Shown here in pieces: positions 10,066-21,800 of a DNA stretch of 64,000 bases. Each line of letters begins with the position of its first letter. The stretch's first letter is position 1. The stretch is taken from positions 1,612,001-1,676,000 of the forward strand of contig NZ_CP082904.1 of assembly GCF_023517775.1 (NCBI RefSeq). The letters are read 5' to 3'. Position numbers and translations under genes: made by a program. The stretch comes from Mixta hanseatica. GTDB lineage: Bacteria; Pseudomonadota; Gammaproteobacteria; Enterobacterales; Enterobacteriaceae. Under the pieces are notes generated by a model that saw only the letters and a list, made by a program, of their open reading frames with translations, did not search any database and was not told the origin of the DNA.

Positions 10066-11814
10066 ATGCATCAAGATAAAGATCTCTCAACATGGCAGAC
10101 GTTTCGTCGCCTTTGGCCGATGATCGCACCGCATAAAGCGGGACTGATTGTGGCAGCCGTAGCGCTGATCATCAACGCGGCAGGCGATACCCTTATGCTG
10201 TCATTGCTGAAACCTTTACTGGATGAAGGCTTTGGTAAGGCCGATAAGTCGGTCTTAATATGGATGCCGCTGGCCGTTATTGGCCTGATGCTGGTGCGCG
10301 GTGTCACCAGTTATGCTTCAAGCTACTGTATTTCATGGGTTTCCGGTAACGTGGTCATGAATATGCGCCGTCGCCTATTCAACCATATGATGGGAATGCC
10401 GGTCTCCTTCTTCGATCAGCAGTCAACCGGGACGCTGTTGTCGCGTATTACCTATGATTCTGAACAGGTTGCCTCTTCCTCTTCCAGCGCGTTGGTAACC
10501 GTAGTTCGTGAAGGCGCATCGATTATCGGCCTGTTCATTATGATGTTTTACTACAGCTGGCAGCTGTCGCTGATCCTGATCGTGCTCGCGCCGGTTGTTT
10601 CTATGGCTATTCGCACCGTCTCCAAGCGTTTTCGCAGCATCAGTAAAAATATGCAGAACACCATGGGACAGGTGACCACCAGCGCTGAGCAGATGCTGAA
10701 AGGGCACAAAGAGGTGCTTATTTTTGGCGGACAGGATGTAGAAGCTAAGCGTTTCGATAAAGTCAGCAACCGCATGCGCCATCAGGGAATGAAGCTGGTT
10801 TCCGCGTCCTCTATTTCCGATCCTATCATTCAGCTGATCGCCTCTCTGGCCCTGGCTTTTGTTCTCTATGCCGCCAGCTTTCCCAGCGTTATGGATACTC
10901 TGACCGCAGGGACCATTACCGTGGTCTTTTCTTCGATGATTGCGCTGATGCGTCCGCTGAAATCATTAACCAACGTTAATGCGCAGTTTCAACGCGGCAT
11001 GGCCGCGTGTCAGACACTGTTTTCTATTCTTGATAGCGAGCAGGAAGTGGATACCGGGACGCGCGTTGTCGAACGGGCGAAAGGGGATATTGAATTCCGT
11101 AACGTGACGTTCAGCTATCCGGGGCGCGATGTGCCGGCGCTGCGTAATATTAATCTGGCGATTCCGGCCGGCAAAACCGTGGCGCTGGTTGGGCGTTCTG
11201 GCTCGGGTAAATCAACCATCGCCAGCCTGCTGACGCGTTTTTATGATATTCAGCAGGGGGAAATCCTGATGGATGGCCACGATCTGCGTGAATATACCCT
11301 GCGTTCCTTGCGTAATCAGGTGGCGCTGGTTTCGCAAAATGTTCACCTGTTTAACGACACCATCGCCAACAACATCGCCTACGCACGCAATGAGGTTTAC
11401 AGCCGGGAAGCGATTGAGAAAGCGGCTGAGATGGCGCACGCCATGGACTTTATCCGTAAAATGGATAACGGTCTGGACACCGTGATTGGTGAGAACGGCG
11501 TCCTGCTCTCTGGTGGGCAGCGTCAGCGTATCGCTATCGCTCGCGCCCTGTTGCGTGACAGCCCGGTGCTGATTCTGGATGAGGCGACTTCGGCGCTGGA
11601 TACGGAATCTGAGCGCGCTATCCAGTCCGCGCTGGATGAACTGCAGAAAAACCGTACTTCGCTGGTTATTGCGCATCGCCTTTCCACCATCGAAAAAGCC
11701 GATGAAATTGTGGTGGTTGAAGATGGGCAAATTATTGAACGTGGTACGCATGATGAATTGCTTAGCCAGCGGGGCGCCTATGCGCAGCTGCATAAAATGC
11801 AGTTTGGTCAATGA
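10066..11814 (+). CDS. msbA: Lipid A-core flippase MsbA
   Basis: MsbA is a homodimeric ABC exporter that flips core-lipid A across the inner membrane using ATP. The 582 residues (as in E. coli) hold an N-terminal six-helix transmembrane domain and a nucleotide-binding domain with Walker [10 protein letters not shown] (about 375-383), signature LSGGQRQR (about 481-488) and Walker [12 protein letters not shown]. The stop overlaps the lpxK start by four bases (ATGA, 11811-11814), pointing to translational coupling of two lipid A steps. Confidence 0.98.
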   Translation: MHQDKDLSTWQTFRRLWPMIAPHKAGLIVAAVALIINAAGDTLMLSLLKPLLDEGFGKADKSVLIWMPLAVIGLMLVRGVTSYASSYCISWVSGNVVMNMRRRLFNHMMGMPVSFFDQQSTGTLLSRITYDSEQVASSSSSALVTVVREGASIIGLFIMMFYYSWQLSLILIVLAPVVSMAIRTVSKRFRSISKNMQNTMGQVTTSAEQMLKGHKEVLIFGGQDVEAKRFDKVSNRMRHQGMKLVSASSISDPIIQLIASLALAFVLYAASFPSVMDTLTAGTITVVFSSMIALMRPLKSLTNVNAQFQRGMAACQTLFSILDSEQEVDTGTRVVERAKGDIEFRNVTFSYPGRDVPALRNINLAIPAGKTVALVGRSGSGKSTIASLLTRFYDIQQGEILMDGHDLREYTLRSLRNQVALVSQNVHLFNDTIANNIAYARNEVYSREAIEKAAEMAHAMDFIRKMDNGLDTVIGENGVLLSGGQRQRIAIARALLRDSPVLILDEATSALDTESERAIQSALDELQKNRTSLVIAHRLSTIEKADEIVVVEDGQIIERGTHDELLSQRGAYAQLHKMQFGQ

Positions 11815-12785
11815 TTGAACGCATCTGGAGCGGTCGCTCGACGTTATATGTATTGCTGCTGCCGTTCAGCCTGCTGTATGGGCTGATCACTTACCTTATC
11901 CGGCTTAGTTATCGGCTGGGCCTGCGTCACGCCTGGCGGGCGCCGGTGCCGGTAGTGGTGGTGGGTAATCTTACCGCGGGCGGCAACGGCAAAACGCCGG
12001 TGGTTATCTGGCTGGTAGAGCAGTTGCAGCAGCGCGGGCTGCGTCCGGGCGTGGTTTCGCGCGGCTATGGTGGTAAGGCTGACCACTATCCGCTGGTGCT
12101 GAACGCCGCCACCTCGACGCAGGAAGCCGGCGATGAGCCGGTTCTGATCGCTCAGCGCACCGGCGTGCCGGTTGCCGTGGCGCCGGTGCGTAGCGAGGCG
12201 GTGAAAGCGTTACTCGCCGCCGGTCCGTTGGATGTGATCGTGACGGATGACGGTTTACAGCATTATGCTCTGGCGCGCGATATTGAAATCGTGGTGGTAG
12301 ATGGCGAACGGCGCTTTGGCAACGGCTGGTGGTTACCGGCAGGCCCGATGCGTGAGTGTGCCAGCCGTCTGCAACAGGTCGATGCCGTGATGGTCAATGG
12401 CGGCGAGGCAAGGGAAGGCGAACTGGCAATGACGCTGCGACCAGGCGAAGCGATTAACCTGAAAACGCGCGTCAGCTGTCCGGTATCTGCCTTATCGCCC
12501 GTGGTAGCGATGGCTGGCATCGGTCATCCGCCGCGCTTTTTCTCTACGCTGCGTCAGCATGGGGTTGAGGTGGTGCGCGCCGTCCCCTTTGCCGATCACC
12601 AGGCCTACAGCGAGGCGAGCTTAACAACGCTCACGCCCGGCAATGAACCCTTAATCATGACGGAAAAGGATGCGGTAAAATGTCGGGCTTTCGCGCAGGA
12701 AAACTGGTGGTATTTACCGGTTGATGCGTGCTTCTCCACCACGGCAGAGCCGTTATTGCAAAAAATCATCGCGCTGTGCCGCTAG
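11811..12785 (+). CDS. lpxK: Tetraacyldisaccharide 4'-kinase LpxK
   Basis: LpxK phosphorylates the 4' position of the lipid A disaccharide precursor to form lipid IVA at the cytoplasmic face of the inner membrane. The 324-residue protein has an N-terminal membrane-associating helix (about 11-33) and the P-loop-like [13 protein letters not shown] at 52-64, followed by SRGYGG and DDGLQH, all typical of the family. It overlaps msbA by four bases. Confidence 0.97.
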   Translation: MIERIWSGRSTLYVLLLPFSLLYGLITYLIRLSYRLGLRHAWRAPVPVVVVGNLTAGGNGKTPVVIWLVEQLQQRGLRPGVVSRGYGGKADHYPLVLNAATSTQEAGDEPVLIAQRTGVPVAVAPVRSEAVKALLAAGPLDVIVTDDGLQHYALARDIEIVVVDGERRFGNGWWLPAGPMRECASRLQQVDAVMVNGGEAREGELAMTLRPGEAINLKTRVSCPVSALSPVVAMAGIGHPPRFFSTLRQHGVEVVRAVPFADHQAYSEASLTTLTPGNEPLIMTEKDAVKCRAFAQENWWYLPVDACFSTTAEPLLQKIIALCR

Positions 12786-12846
12786 CGGTTTAACAGCGCT
12801 GCGCAGAGCCACTAAACTGGTGCTATCTGAATGAAAGGAAAAGCTG

Positions 12847-14067
12847 ATGGCACCCGTTTCTCTTTCCCGTCAAACTGCCCGCAACCTGCATCTTGCAGCG
12901 CAAGGCTTGCTGCACGCCCCTAAACGCAAAGCCACTTATCACGATCTGCTGACTACCATCAGACGTATGTCGCTGCTGCAAATCGATACTATTCATGTGG
13001 TCGCGCGTAGTCCGTATCTGGTGCTGTTCAGTCGTCTCGGCGACTATCCCATCGCCTGGCTGGAGCAGGCGCTGGCGTCAGGCAGCCTGTTTGAATATTG
13101 GGCGCATGAGGCCTGTTTTATCCCAGCCGAAGATTATCCGCTATTGCGCCATCGCATGCTGCAGCCGGAAAAGATGGGCTGGAAATACAGCGCGACATGG
13201 ATGGCGGAGCATGCCGATGAGGTGGCGCGTCTGCTGCAACACATTGCTGCGCATGGCCCGGTACGCTCCGCGGATTTTGCCACCGCGCCCGGACATCAGC
13301 CGGGATGGTGGTCGTGGAAGCCGCATAAACGTCACCTGGAAAATCTGTTTACCGCCGGGGAGTTGATGGTAGTTGGACGACAAAACTTCCAGCGTATTTA
13401 CGATCTGCGCCAACGGGTGCTGCCGGAATGGAATGATGCCTTGCACATGCTTAGCGAGGAAGAGGCGCAGGAGCAGATGCTGCGCAACAGCGCGCGTAGC
13501 CTGGGGATATTTCGCGCCGAGTGGCTGCCGGACTATTATCGGCTGAAACGTGTGGCGCTAAAAAATCTGATGGCGCGCTGGCAGGAAGAGGGCTTTGCCG
13601 TCCCGGTGATGGCAGAAGATATGGGCGCGATGTGGCTGCATCATGAAGCGCTGGCGCAGCTGGAAAAGCCGCTTAAGGCCAGCCATACGGCAATTCTGTC
13701 GCCTTTTGATCCGGTGGTTTGGGATCGACGTCGCGCGCTGGCGCTATTCGATTTTAACTATCGGCTGGAGTGCTATACGCCGGAAGCAAAACGTCGTTAT
13801 GGTTACTTTACCTTGCCGCTACTGCACCGGGGCGCATTGAAGGCGCGGCTGGATGCAAAGATGTTACGCCGCGAGCGCTGCCTTGAGATTAAAAATTTCT
13901 GGCTGGAAGAAAAAATCAGCGTCAGCGCCGGCATGCTCAATGACCTGCGTAAAGCTATCGCACGCTTTGCCCGTTGGCAGGGCGCGGAGCAGGTCAGGAT
14001 AGAAAAAGGGCCCGCTATGCTGTTACAGGGTATCGGAACCCACTGGTCGCTGACGAATGAAGCGTGA
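12847..14067 (+). CDS. ycaQ: YcaQ/AlkX-type DNA glycosylase
   Basis: The protein belongs to the winged-helix HTH_42 family. E. coli YcaQ unhooks DNA interstrand crosslinks and removes bulky N7-alkylguanines. The 406 residues are family length (410 in E. coli). The catalytic Q-x-D motif is visible as QID at 45-47 in [10 protein letters not shown], the form found in YcaQ-type rather than AlkZ (QxQ) enzymes. The N-terminus [20 protein letters not shown] fits the family, and AAGGAAAAGC lies ahead of the ATG. ycaR follows after 68 bases. Confidence 0.93.
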   Translation: MAPVSLSRQTARNLHLAAQGLLHAPKRKATYHDLLTTIRRMSLLQIDTIHVVARSPYLVLFSRLGDYPIAWLEQALASGSLFEYWAHEACFIPAEDYPLLRHRMLQPEKMGWKYSATWMAEHADEVARLLQHIAAHGPVRSADFATAPGHQPGWWSWKPHKRHLENLFTAGELMVVGRQNFQRIYDLRQRVLPEWNDALHMLSEEEAQEQMLRNSARSLGIFRAEWLPDYYRLKRVALKNLMARWQEEGFAVPVMAEDMGAMWLHHEALAQLEKPLKASHTAILSPFDPVVWDRRRALALFDFNYRLECYTPEAKRRYGYFTLPLLHRGALKARLDAKMLRRERCLEIKNFWLEEKISVSAGMLNDLRKAIARFARWQGAEQVRIEKGPAMLLQGIGTHWSLTNEA

Positions 14068-14135
14068 CATTATCGCCCATTCGGCGGCTGTGTTATGCTT
14101 GCCATCCTGAGGCTTCGGTCCATTACGGAGGAAAC

Positions 14136-14318
14136 ATGGATCACCGTTTACTTGAAATCGTTGCTTGTCCGGTCTGTAACGGCAAGCTCTACTTTAACAA
14201 AGAGCAGCAAGAGCTGATTTGTAAACCAGATGGCCTGGCCTACCCGGTTCGCGACGGGATTCCGGTTCTGCTGGAAAACGAAGCCCGTACGCTATCAGCA
14301 GACGAGATACATCCATGA
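14136..14318 (+). CDS. ycaR: YcaR, Trm112-like small zinc-ribbon protein
   Basis: This 60-residue protein starts [18 protein letters not shown]. The CPVC pair (Cys11, Cys14) and a further cysteine in the ELICKPDG segment fit the Trm112p/UPF0434 zinc-ribbon fold. I chose ATG 14136 over the upstream in-frame ATG 14064 because GGAGGA precedes it and the longer form adds unrelated residues overlapping ycaQ. It overlaps kdsB by four bases. The exact role is not established; the family acts as an activator of methyltransferases in other organisms. Confidence 0.93.
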   Translation: MDHRLLEIVACPVCNGKLYFNKEQQELICKPDGLAYPVRDGIPVLLENEARTLSADEIHP

Positions 14319-15061
14319 GTTTTGTCGCCATCATTCCGGCTCGTTTTGCATCAACACGTTTACCCGGTAAACCGCTGGTTGATATTCACGGTAAACCGAT
14401 GGTGGTGCATGTAATGGAGCGCGCACTACAGTCGGGCGCCGACCGTGTCATTGTTGCGACCGATCATCCTGACGTGGCGGCGGCCGTGACGGCGGCTGGC
14501 GGAGAAGTCTGTTTGACGCGGCCCGATCATCAGTCCGGCACCGAGCGGCTGGCTGAAGTCATCGAGCAGTATCAGTTTGCCGATGATACGATCATTGTTA
14601 ATGTGCAGGGCGATGAGCCATTAATCCCACCCGGCATCATCCGTCAGGTCGCTCACAACCTGGCTGGTTCCGAGGCGGGCATGGCGACGCTGGCGGTGCC
14701 AATCACCGAGGCGGAAGAAGCGTTTAATCCCAACGCCGTTAAGGTTGTACGCGATGCGCAGGGCTATGCGCTTTATTTCTCGCGTGCCACTATCCCATGG
14801 GATCGCGAGCGTTTTGCCCAGTCGCGTGACAGCATCGGCGGCAGCCTGCTGCGCCACATCGGCATTTATGCCTATCGCGCAGGTTTTATTCGTCGCTACG
14901 TCAGTTGGGAGCCCAGCGAGCTGGAGCAGATCGAACTGCTGGAGCAACTGCGCGTATTGTGGTACGGCGAAAAGATCCATGTCGATGTCGCAGAGACCAC
15001 GCCGGCAGCGGGCGTCGATACCGCCGAAGATTTGGCTCGCGTGCGCGAGGCGTTACGCTAA
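14315..15061 (+). CDS. kdsB: CMP-KDO synthetase KdsB
   Basis: KdsB activates KDO with CTP to give CMP-KDO, the donor for the inner core of LPS. The 248 residues match E. coli. The nucleotidyltransferase N-terminus [16 protein letters not shown] (about 6-21), TDHPDV and the [10 protein letters not shown] motif are present. The start overlaps the ycaR stop (ATGA), so the two are probably coupled. It is convergent with elyC, with a long hairpin between. Confidence 0.98.
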   Translation: MSFVAIIPARFASTRLPGKPLVDIHGKPMVVHVMERALQSGADRVIVATDHPDVAAAVTAAGGEVCLTRPDHQSGTERLAEVIEQYQFADDTIIVNVQGDEPLIPPGIIRQVAHNLAGSEAGMATLAVPITEAEEAFNPNAVKVVRDAQGYALYFSRATIPWDRERFAQSRDSIGGSLLRHIGIYAYRAGFIRRYVSWEPSELEQIELLEQLRVLWYGEKIHVDVAETTPAAGVDTAEDLARVREALR

Positions 15062-15073
15062 ATAGCCGGCCCT

Positions 15074-15104
15074 ACAGGGAGAAACCCAACGGGCTTCTCC
15101 CTGT
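15074..15104. terminator. Hairpin between convergent kdsB and elyC
   Basis: A perfect 10-base inverted repeat, ACAGGGAGAA (15074-15083) with TTCTCCCTGT (15095-15104), plus an inner CCC/GGG pairing. No T run follows on the plus strand, so terminator function is only plausible. Confidence 0.5.
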
Positions 15105-15144
15105 GACTTCTCATCTCTCCCGATGTGATCTCCAGCCTGGCCTT

Positions 15145-15963
15145 TTACGGTTGTTTATCGCTTAAGCGGGCGTTCTGCCTCGGCGGCAACGCCTCCTCAG
15201 CCGCGGTTTTACCATTCAGGCTCTGCCACAGCGCGCCCAGTCCTTCATAAACCGCCCGTTCGCTATGACTCAGCCACAGCGGCGCAGGCAATGCTTTTTC
15301 CCACCAGTTAAGCGGCGAATCAATTGCCATCTGATTGGCCGGCGCGGCAATTGGCGTTAACCCCTGATGATGGAAAAAGGTCATGGCGCGCGGCATATGG
15401 TTGGCGGATGTCACCAGCAGAAAAGCGCGTTGGCCGACAATCTGCTTAACCGCCATCGCTTCATCGTCCGTATCCCGTGGCCGATCGAGCTGGATAATGT
15501 CCGCTGGCGGCACTCCTAAGGATAGCGCCACTCGGGCTGCCACTTCCGCATTGCTGACCGGATTGGTTAACGCCGGACCGCCGGTAAAAATCATTTTAGC
15601 GCCGGGATGCATGCGCCATTGCCGTACCCCTTCGGTTACGCGCGCCAGGCTGTTGCCGATCAAATTCGAGCTGGGCGCCCACGCCGGATTCCAGGTATAG
15701 CCGCCGCCGAGCACCACGATAAAGTCCAGCGGGGCGGTTGCATTATAGGTGGGGTAACGCTGCTCCAGCGGACGCAGCAGGCTATCCGCCACTGGCTGCA
15801 GGCTCAGGGAAAAAAGCATAATCCAGGCGGCGGAAACGAGGATTTTCCCGCTTTTCTGCCAGTGCGAGAACCAAAGCAGCAAAAGCCCGGCCGCCATCAA
15901 TAAAAGCAGGAGCGGCAAAGGCAGCAACAGGCCGCCGACAATTTTTTTTAGGGTAAAAAGCAT
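15145..15963 (-). CDS. elyC: Envelope biogenesis factor ElyC (DUF218)
   Basis: ElyC (YcbC) is an inner membrane protein needed for peptidoglycan synthesis and normal undecaprenyl carrier metabolism at low temperature in E. coli. The 272 residues begin with two hydrophobic segments (about 8-32 and 42-58), then the DUF218 domain opening with VVLGGGYTWNP and including the SANHMPRAM stretch. It is about a dozen residues longer than E. coli ElyC (259), mainly at the C-terminus. It diverges from cmoM across 123 bases. Confidence 0.94.
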   Translation of the reverse strand: MLFTLKKIVGGLLLPLPLLLLLMAAGLLLLWFSHWQKSGKILVSAAWIMLFSLSLQPVADSLLRPLEQRYPTYNATAPLDFIVVLGGGYTWNPAWAPSSNLIGNSLARVTEGVRQWRMHPGAKMIFTGGPALTNPVSNAEVAARVALSLGVPPADIIQLDRPRDTDDEAMAVKQIVGQRAFLLVTSANHMPRAMTFFHHQGLTPIAAPANQMAIDSPLNWWEKALPAPLWLSHSERAVYEGLGALWQSLNGKTAAEEALPPRQNARLSDKQP

Positions 15964-16086
15964 AAATACGGATTCCTTTTGTCCGAAAAAACATCATCTG
16001 ATAGCCAGACTCTGCATCAAAGGTTCATTCTGCGTCGGGGTATGACAAAATAGGCGCTCAGAAACAGCAAGCACCGGAGCTGAGGC

Positions 16087-16872
16087 ATGCAGGATCGTAA
16101 CTTTGACGATATTGCCCTTAAATTTGCGCAAAACATTTACGGTACCACCAAAGGGCGAATTCGTCAGGCCATCCTGTGGCAGGAGCTGGATGCGTTGCTG
16201 AAAACCTTGCCGGATCGGCCGTTGCGCATTGTGGATGTCGGCGGCGGTCAGGGGCAAATCGCCTGTGGACTGGCCGCGCGCGGCCATCAGGTGTTGCTGT
16301 GCGATATTTCCAGCGAGATGCTGCAGCGCGCGCGTGAACATGCGGCGCAGCAGCATGTGCTGGACAACATGCAATTCGAACAAATTAGCGCGCAGCAGGT
16401 GGCGCAATATTTGGATAAGCCAGCGGATCTGGTATTGTTTCACGCGGTGTTGGAATGGGTCGCCGAACCGGAAGCGATCCTGGCGACGCTGTACGAAGCG
16501 CTGGCGCCGGGCGGCATATTATCGTTGATGTTTTACAACCTGCACGGGCAGATATTAAGTACGGCGGCGCACGGTAATTTCGGCTGGCTGGAAGTTGGCA
16601 TGAAGAAAGGCAAAAAGAAAACGCTTTCGCCCGATTATCCGCGCGATCCCCAACAGGTCTATCAGTGGCTGCAATCCTGCGGCTTCATTATTGAACGCCG
16701 CGCCGGCATTCGGGTATTTCACGATTACATGCACGATAAACAACGACGAATAGATGAATTTGATCGGCTGTTGGCAATAGAAACCCAATATTGCCGCCAG
16801 GAACCCTTTATCAGCCTGGGGCGTTATATACATGTCACGGCGCGCAAACCCGGCCCGAAGGACCTACTATGA
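16087..16872 (+). CDS. cmoM: tRNA 5-carboxymethoxyuridine methyltransferase CmoM
   Basis: CmoM (formerly SmtA) is a SAM-dependent enzyme that methylates cmo5U at tRNA position 34 to mcmo5U, widening wobble decoding. The 261 residues hold the SAM-binding [11 protein letters not shown] at 49-59 and [18 protein letters not shown] precedes the ATG. Its stop overlaps the mukF ATG by four bases, making it the first gene of the cmoM-mukFEB operon, as in other enterics. Confidence 0.96.
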   Translation: MQDRNFDDIALKFAQNIYGTTKGRIRQAILWQELDALLKTLPDRPLRIVDVGGGQGQIACGLAARGHQVLLCDISSEMLQRAREHAAQQHVLDNMQFEQISAQQVAQYLDKPADLVLFHAVLEWVAEPEAILATLYEALAPGGILSLMFYNLHGQILSTAAHGNFGWLEVGMKKGKKKTLSPDYPRDPQQVYQWLQSCGFIIERRAGIRVFHDYMHDKQRRIDEFDRLLAIETQYCRQEPFISLGRYIHVTARKPGPKDLL

Positions 16873-18191
16873 GTGATTTTTCCCAGACTGTCCCGGAGCT
16901 GGTCTCCTGGGCGCGGAAAAACGATTTTTCCGTTTCGTTACCCACCGAACGTCTGGCATTTCTGCTGGCTATCGCCACGCTAAACAGCGAGCGCATGGAT
17001 GGGGAAATGAGCGAAGGCGAATTGATCGATGCGTTCCGTCACGTCAGTAACGCTTTTGAACAAACCCATGAAACTGTGGTGGTTCGCGCGAATAATGCGA
17101 TAAACGATATGGTGCGTCAGCGCCTGCTTAATCGCTTTACCAGTGAACTGGCGGATGGCAACGCCATCTATCGTCTGACGCCGCTGGCGATCGGCATTAC
17201 CGATTATTATATCCGTCAGCGTGAGTTCTCCACTCTGCGTCTCTCTATGCAACTCTCGATTGTCGCCCAGGAGCTGAAGCGAGCGGCGGATGCGGCGGAA
17301 GAGGATGGCGATGAGTTTCACTGGCACCGCAACGTTTTCGCGCCGCTGAAATATTCGGTAGCGGAGATTTTCGACAGCATCGATTTAACCCAGCGCCTGA
17401 TGGATGAGCAGCAGCAATCGGTAAAAAATGATATCGCCGCGCTGCTTAACCAGGACTGGCGCGCCGCTATTTCCAGCTGTGAACTGCTGCTCTCGGAAAC
17501 TTCCGGCACGCTACGCGAGCTGCAGGATACCCTGGAAGCCGCGGGCGACAAGCTGCAGGCGAATCTACTGCGCATTCAGGATGCGACGCTCGGCAGCCCG
17601 GATCTGGGATTTGTCGATAAGCTGGTGTTCGATCTGCAAAATAAACTCGATCGCATCATTAGCTGGGGCCAACAGGCGATTGACCTGTGGATCGGTTATG
17701 ACCGCCACGTGCATAAATTTATTCGTACCGCGATCGATATGGATAAAAACCGCGTCTTTGCCCAGCGCTTACGCCAGTCGGTGCAGAACTACTTTGAACA
17801 GCCATGGGCGCTGACCTATGCCAATGCCGATCGTCTGTTCGATATGCGTGATGATGAGCTGACGCTGCGTGATGAAGAGGTCACCGGCGAGCTGCCTTCG
17901 GAACTGGAATATGAAGAGTTTAATGAAATCCGTGAACAGCTTGCAGCGATGATTGAAGAAGCGCTGCAGATTTATAAAACGGAAAACAGACCGCTTAACC
18001 TCGGTGAGGTGATGCGGGAATATCTGGCGCAGTATCCACGGGCCCGTCATTTTGACGTGGCGCGCATTGTCGTCGATCAGGCGGTGCGTTTAGGCGTGGC
18101 GGAAGCTGATTTTTCCGGGTTGCCGGCGCAATGGCAGCCCATTAATGATTACGGAGCCAAGGTGCAGGCACATGTCATCGACAAATATTGA
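16869..18191 (+). CDS. mukF: Condensin kleisin subunit MukF
   Basis: MukF is the kleisin that bridges MukB heads and binds MukE in the enterobacterial condensin. From ATG 16869 ([20 protein letters not shown]) it is 440 residues, exactly the E. coli length. The longer upstream frame from 16791 lies inside cmoM and is rejected. The N-terminal winged-helix dimerisation domain, middle helical region and C-terminal winged helix ([20 protein letters not shown]) are recognisable by alignment from memory. It overlaps cmoM by four bases and mukE by 20. Confidence 0.98.
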   Translation: MSDFSQTVPELVSWARKNDFSVSLPTERLAFLLAIATLNSERMDGEMSEGELIDAFRHVSNAFEQTHETVVVRANNAINDMVRQRLLNRFTSELADGNAIYRLTPLAIGITDYYIRQREFSTLRLSMQLSIVAQELKRAADAAEEDGDEFHWHRNVFAPLKYSVAEIFDSIDLTQRLMDEQQQSVKNDIAALLNQDWRAAISSCELLLSETSGTLRELQDTLEAAGDKLQANLLRIQDATLGSPDLGFVDKLVFDLQNKLDRIISWGQQAIDLWIGYDRHVHKFIRTAIDMDKNRVFAQRLRQSVQNYFEQPWALTYANADRLFDMRDDELTLRDEEVTGELPSELEYEEFNEIREQLAAMIEEALQIYKTENRPLNLGEVMREYLAQYPRARHFDVARIVVDQAVRLGVAEADFSGLPAQWQPINDYGAKVQAHVIDKY

Positions 18192-18888
18192 ACAAGTGAT
18201 GCCAGTTAAAATGGCTCAGGCACTGGCCAATCCGCTTTTTCCCGCGCTGGATAGCCAGCTGCGTGCGGGACGACATATCGGCATTGAAGAGCTGGACAAC
18301 CATGCCTTCTTAATGGATTACCAGGAATACCTTGAAGAGTTTTACGCGCGCTATAACGTCGAGTTAGTGCGCGCGCCGGAAGGCTTTTTCTATTTACGTC
18401 CGCGTTCTACCACGCTGATCCCGCGCTCGGTGCTTTCTGAGCTGGATATGCTGGTGGGGAAAATCCTCTGTTACCTCTATCTTAGCCCGGAACGCCTGGC
18501 GAACGAGGGGATTTTTACCCAGCAGGAGCTGTATGACGAGCTGGTCAGCCTGGCGGATGAAGGCAAGCTGTTGAAGGTGGTTAACCAGCGCTCGACCGGC
18601 TCCGATCTCGATCGCCAAAAGCTGCAGGAAAAGATGCGCGCGTCGCTGAATCGCCTGCGTCGGCTGGGCATGGTGTGGTTTATGGGCAACGACAGCAGTA
18701 AGTTTCGCATTATGGAATCCGTTTTTCGCTTCGGCGCCGATGTTCGCAGCGGTGACGATCCGCGCGAAGCGCAGCTGCGTATGATTCGCACCGGCGAAGC
18801 CATGGCGCTGGAAACAGCGGAAAACAGCGAAGAAGAGGCGGATAGCCAGCAGCGCCAGGCGGATATGGCGGAGGATGAAGAGGAATGA
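18172..18888 (+). CDS. mukE: Condensin subunit MukE
   Basis: MukE forms a winged-helix dimer that binds MukF and modulates MukB DNA binding. The E. coli-like start is [16 protein letters not shown] at 18172, giving 238 residues (234 in E. coli); an ATG at 18145 adds nine unrelated residues. Its start lies inside the mukF end and its stop overlaps mukB by four bases. The acidic, Glu/Gln-rich tail (about the last 30 residues) diverges from E. coli, as is usual for this gene. Confidence 0.97.
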   Translation: MSSTNIEQVMPVKMAQALANPLFPALDSQLRAGRHIGIEELDNHAFLMDYQEYLEEFYARYNVELVRAPEGFFYLRPRSTTLIPRSVLSELDMLVGKILCYLYLSPERLANEGIFTQQELYDELVSLADEGKLLKVVNQRSTGSDLDRQKLQEKMRASLNRLRRLGMVWFMGNDSSKFRIMESVFRFGADVRSGDDPREAQLRMIRTGEAMALETAENSEEEADSQQRQADMAEDEEE

Positions 18889-21800
18889 TTGAACGCGGCA
18901 AATTTCGCTCGCTAACGCTGATTAACTGGAACGGTTTTTTTGCGCGCACATTTGAGCTTGATAACCTGGTCACCACGCTGTCAGGCGGCAACGGCGCCGG
19001 TAAATCCACCACCATGGCGGCATTTATTACGGCGATGATCCCCGATCTGACGCTGCTGCATTTCCGTAATACCACCGAGGCGGGTTCCACCAGCGGATCG
19101 CGTGATAAAGGGCTGCACGGTAAGCTGCGTCCGGGCGTCTGCTACTCGGTGCTGGATGTGGTCAACTCACGCCATCAGCGCGTTGTCGTCGGGGTGCGCC
19201 TGCAGCAGGTGGCCGGACGCGACAAGAAGGTGGATATCCGTCCGTTCAGCATCCACGGTCTGCCCACCTCGTTGCACCCTACTGAAATGTTGACCGAAAC
19301 GGTCGGGACACGCCAGGCGCGCGTGCTGCCGCTCAACGAGCTGAAAGATCGCGTTGAGGCGATGGAAGGGGTGCAGTTTAAACAGTACAACTCCATTACC
19401 GATTACCACAGCCTGATGTTTGAGCTGGGTATCGTTGCGCGTCGTCTGCGCTCGGCCAGCGATCGCAGCAAGTTTTACCGTCTGATTGAAGCCTCGCTGT
19501 ACGGCGGGATCTCCAGCGCCATTACCCGCTCGCTGCGTGATTATCTGTTGCCGGAAAACAGCGGCGTACGCAAAGCGTTTCAGGATATGGAGGCGGCGCT
19601 ACGTGAAAACCGCATGACGCTGGAAGCGATTCGCGTCACCCAGTCCGATCGCGACCTGTTCAAGCACCTGATCTCGGAAGCCACTAACTATGTGGCGGCG
19701 GATTACATGCGTCACGCCAATGAACGCCGCATTCATCTGGATGGCGCGCTGGCGTTGCGTAATGAGCTGTTCACCAGCCGCAAACAGCTGGCTGCGGAAC
19801 AGTACCGCCATGTAGAAATGGCGCGTGAACTGGCGGAGCACAGCGCGGCGGAAAGCGATCTGGAAACGGACTATCAGGCGGCCAGCGATCACCTGAACCT
19901 GGTGCAGACGGCGGTGCGCCAACAGGAAAAAATCGAGCGCTACGAAGCGGATATTGATGAGCTGAGCTACCGTCTGGAAGAGCAGAACGAGGTGGTAGCC
20001 GAAGCGCGCGAAGTGCAGGAAGAGAACGAAGCGCGTCGGGAAGCGGCCGAGCTTGAAGTCGATGAGTTGAAAAGCCAGCTGGCGGACTATCAGCAGGCGC
20101 TGGATGTTCAGCAAACGCGCGCCATTCAGTATCAGCAGGCGCTGCAGGCGCTGCAGCGCGCGCAGGAAATTTGCCGTCTGCCTGAGCTAAGTATTGATAA
20201 CGCGGAAAGCTGGCAGGAAACGTTCCAGGCGCGTGAGCAGGAGGCGACGGAAAGCCTGCTGATGCTGGAACAGAAAATGAGCGTGGCCGAAGCGGCGCAC
20301 AGTCAGTTTGAGCAGGCCTTTGAGCTGGTATGCAAAATCGCCGGGCCGGTCAGCCGCAGCGAAGCGTGGCAAACCGGGCGCGAGCTGCTGCGTGATGCCG
20401 CGAACCAGCGCCATCAGGCTGAACAGCTGCCATCGCTACGCATGCGCCTGTCTGAAATGGAACAGCGTCTGCGCGAGCAGTACGAAGCCGAACGTTTACT
20501 AAACGAGTTTTGTAAGCGTCAGGGCCAGCAGTATGAGGCGCATGAGCTGGAAGCGCTGCAGCATGAGCTGGAGGCGCGCATTGAGCAACTGTCGCAGAGC
20601 GTAGCCGACGCCGGCGAACAGCGCATGCTGATGCGTCAGGAACTGGAGCAGCTGCGCGAACGCATCACCCAGCTAACGGCCCGCGCGCCGCACTGGCTGG
20701 CGGCGCAGGAGATCCTGACCCAGCTGAGCGAACAAACCGGCCAGCCGCTGGAAAACAGCCAGCAGGTTACCGAGTTTATGCAGCAGCTGCTGGAGCGCGA
20801 GCGCGAAACCACGGTCGAACGCGATGAAGTGGCGACGCGCAAACGCGAAACCGAACAGCAGATTGAGCGCTTAAGCCAGCCTGGCGGCTCGGAAGATCCA
20901 CGTCTGAACGCGCTGGCCGAGCGTTTCGGCGGCGTCCTGCTGTCGGAAATTTATGACGACGTCACCTTTGAAGACGCGCCTTACTTCTCGGCGTTATATG
21001 GTCCGTCGCGTCATGCCATCGTGGTGCCCGATCTCTCGTTGATCCATGAACAGCTGGATGGCCTGGAAGATTGCCCGGAAGATCTCTATCTGATCGAAGG
21101 GGATCCGCAATCTTTTGATGACAGCGTTTTCAGCACCGAAGAGCTGGAAAAAGCGGTGGTGGTGAAGGTCGCCGAACGCCAGTGGCGTTATTCGCGCTTC
21201 CCTAAAGTGCCGCTGTTTGGTCGCGCCGCGCGCGAGAAACAGCTGGAGTTACTGCATGCCGAACGCGAGCAGCTGGCGGAAACCTACGCCACGCTCTCTT
21301 TTGACGTACAGAAAACCCAGCGTTTGCATCAGTCCTTTAGTCGTTTTATCGGCAGTCATCTGGCGGTAGCGTTTGAAGAGGATCCGGAAGCGCAAATCCG
21401 TCAGCTGAGCGCGCGTCGCGGCGAAATCGAACGCGCTCTGAATGCGCATGAAAGCGAAAACCAGCAGCAGCGTCAGCAGTTTGAGCAGGCAAAAGAGGGT
21501 GTGGCGCAGCTGAACCGTTTGCTGCCGCGCGTCAGCCTGCTGCTGGATGAAACGTTGGCGGATCGCTGCGAAGAGCTGCGCGAATTAATGAGTGAGGCGC
21601 AGGAGGCGGCGCGCTTTGTTCAACAGCACGGCAATCATCTCTCCCGTCTGGAGCCGCTGCTGTCGGTGTTGCAGAGCGATCCACAGCAGCATGAGCAGTT
21701 AAAAGCAGATTATCAGCAGGCGCTGCAGGTGCAGCGTGAAGCGCGTCAGCAGGCGTTTGCGATTACTGAAGTGGTGCAGCGTCGCGCGCATTTCAGCTAT

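Noticed and set aside
16791..16868. Longer mukF start inside cmoM
   Set aside because: ATG 16869 gives the exact 440-residue family length and the usual ATGA coupling with cmoM.
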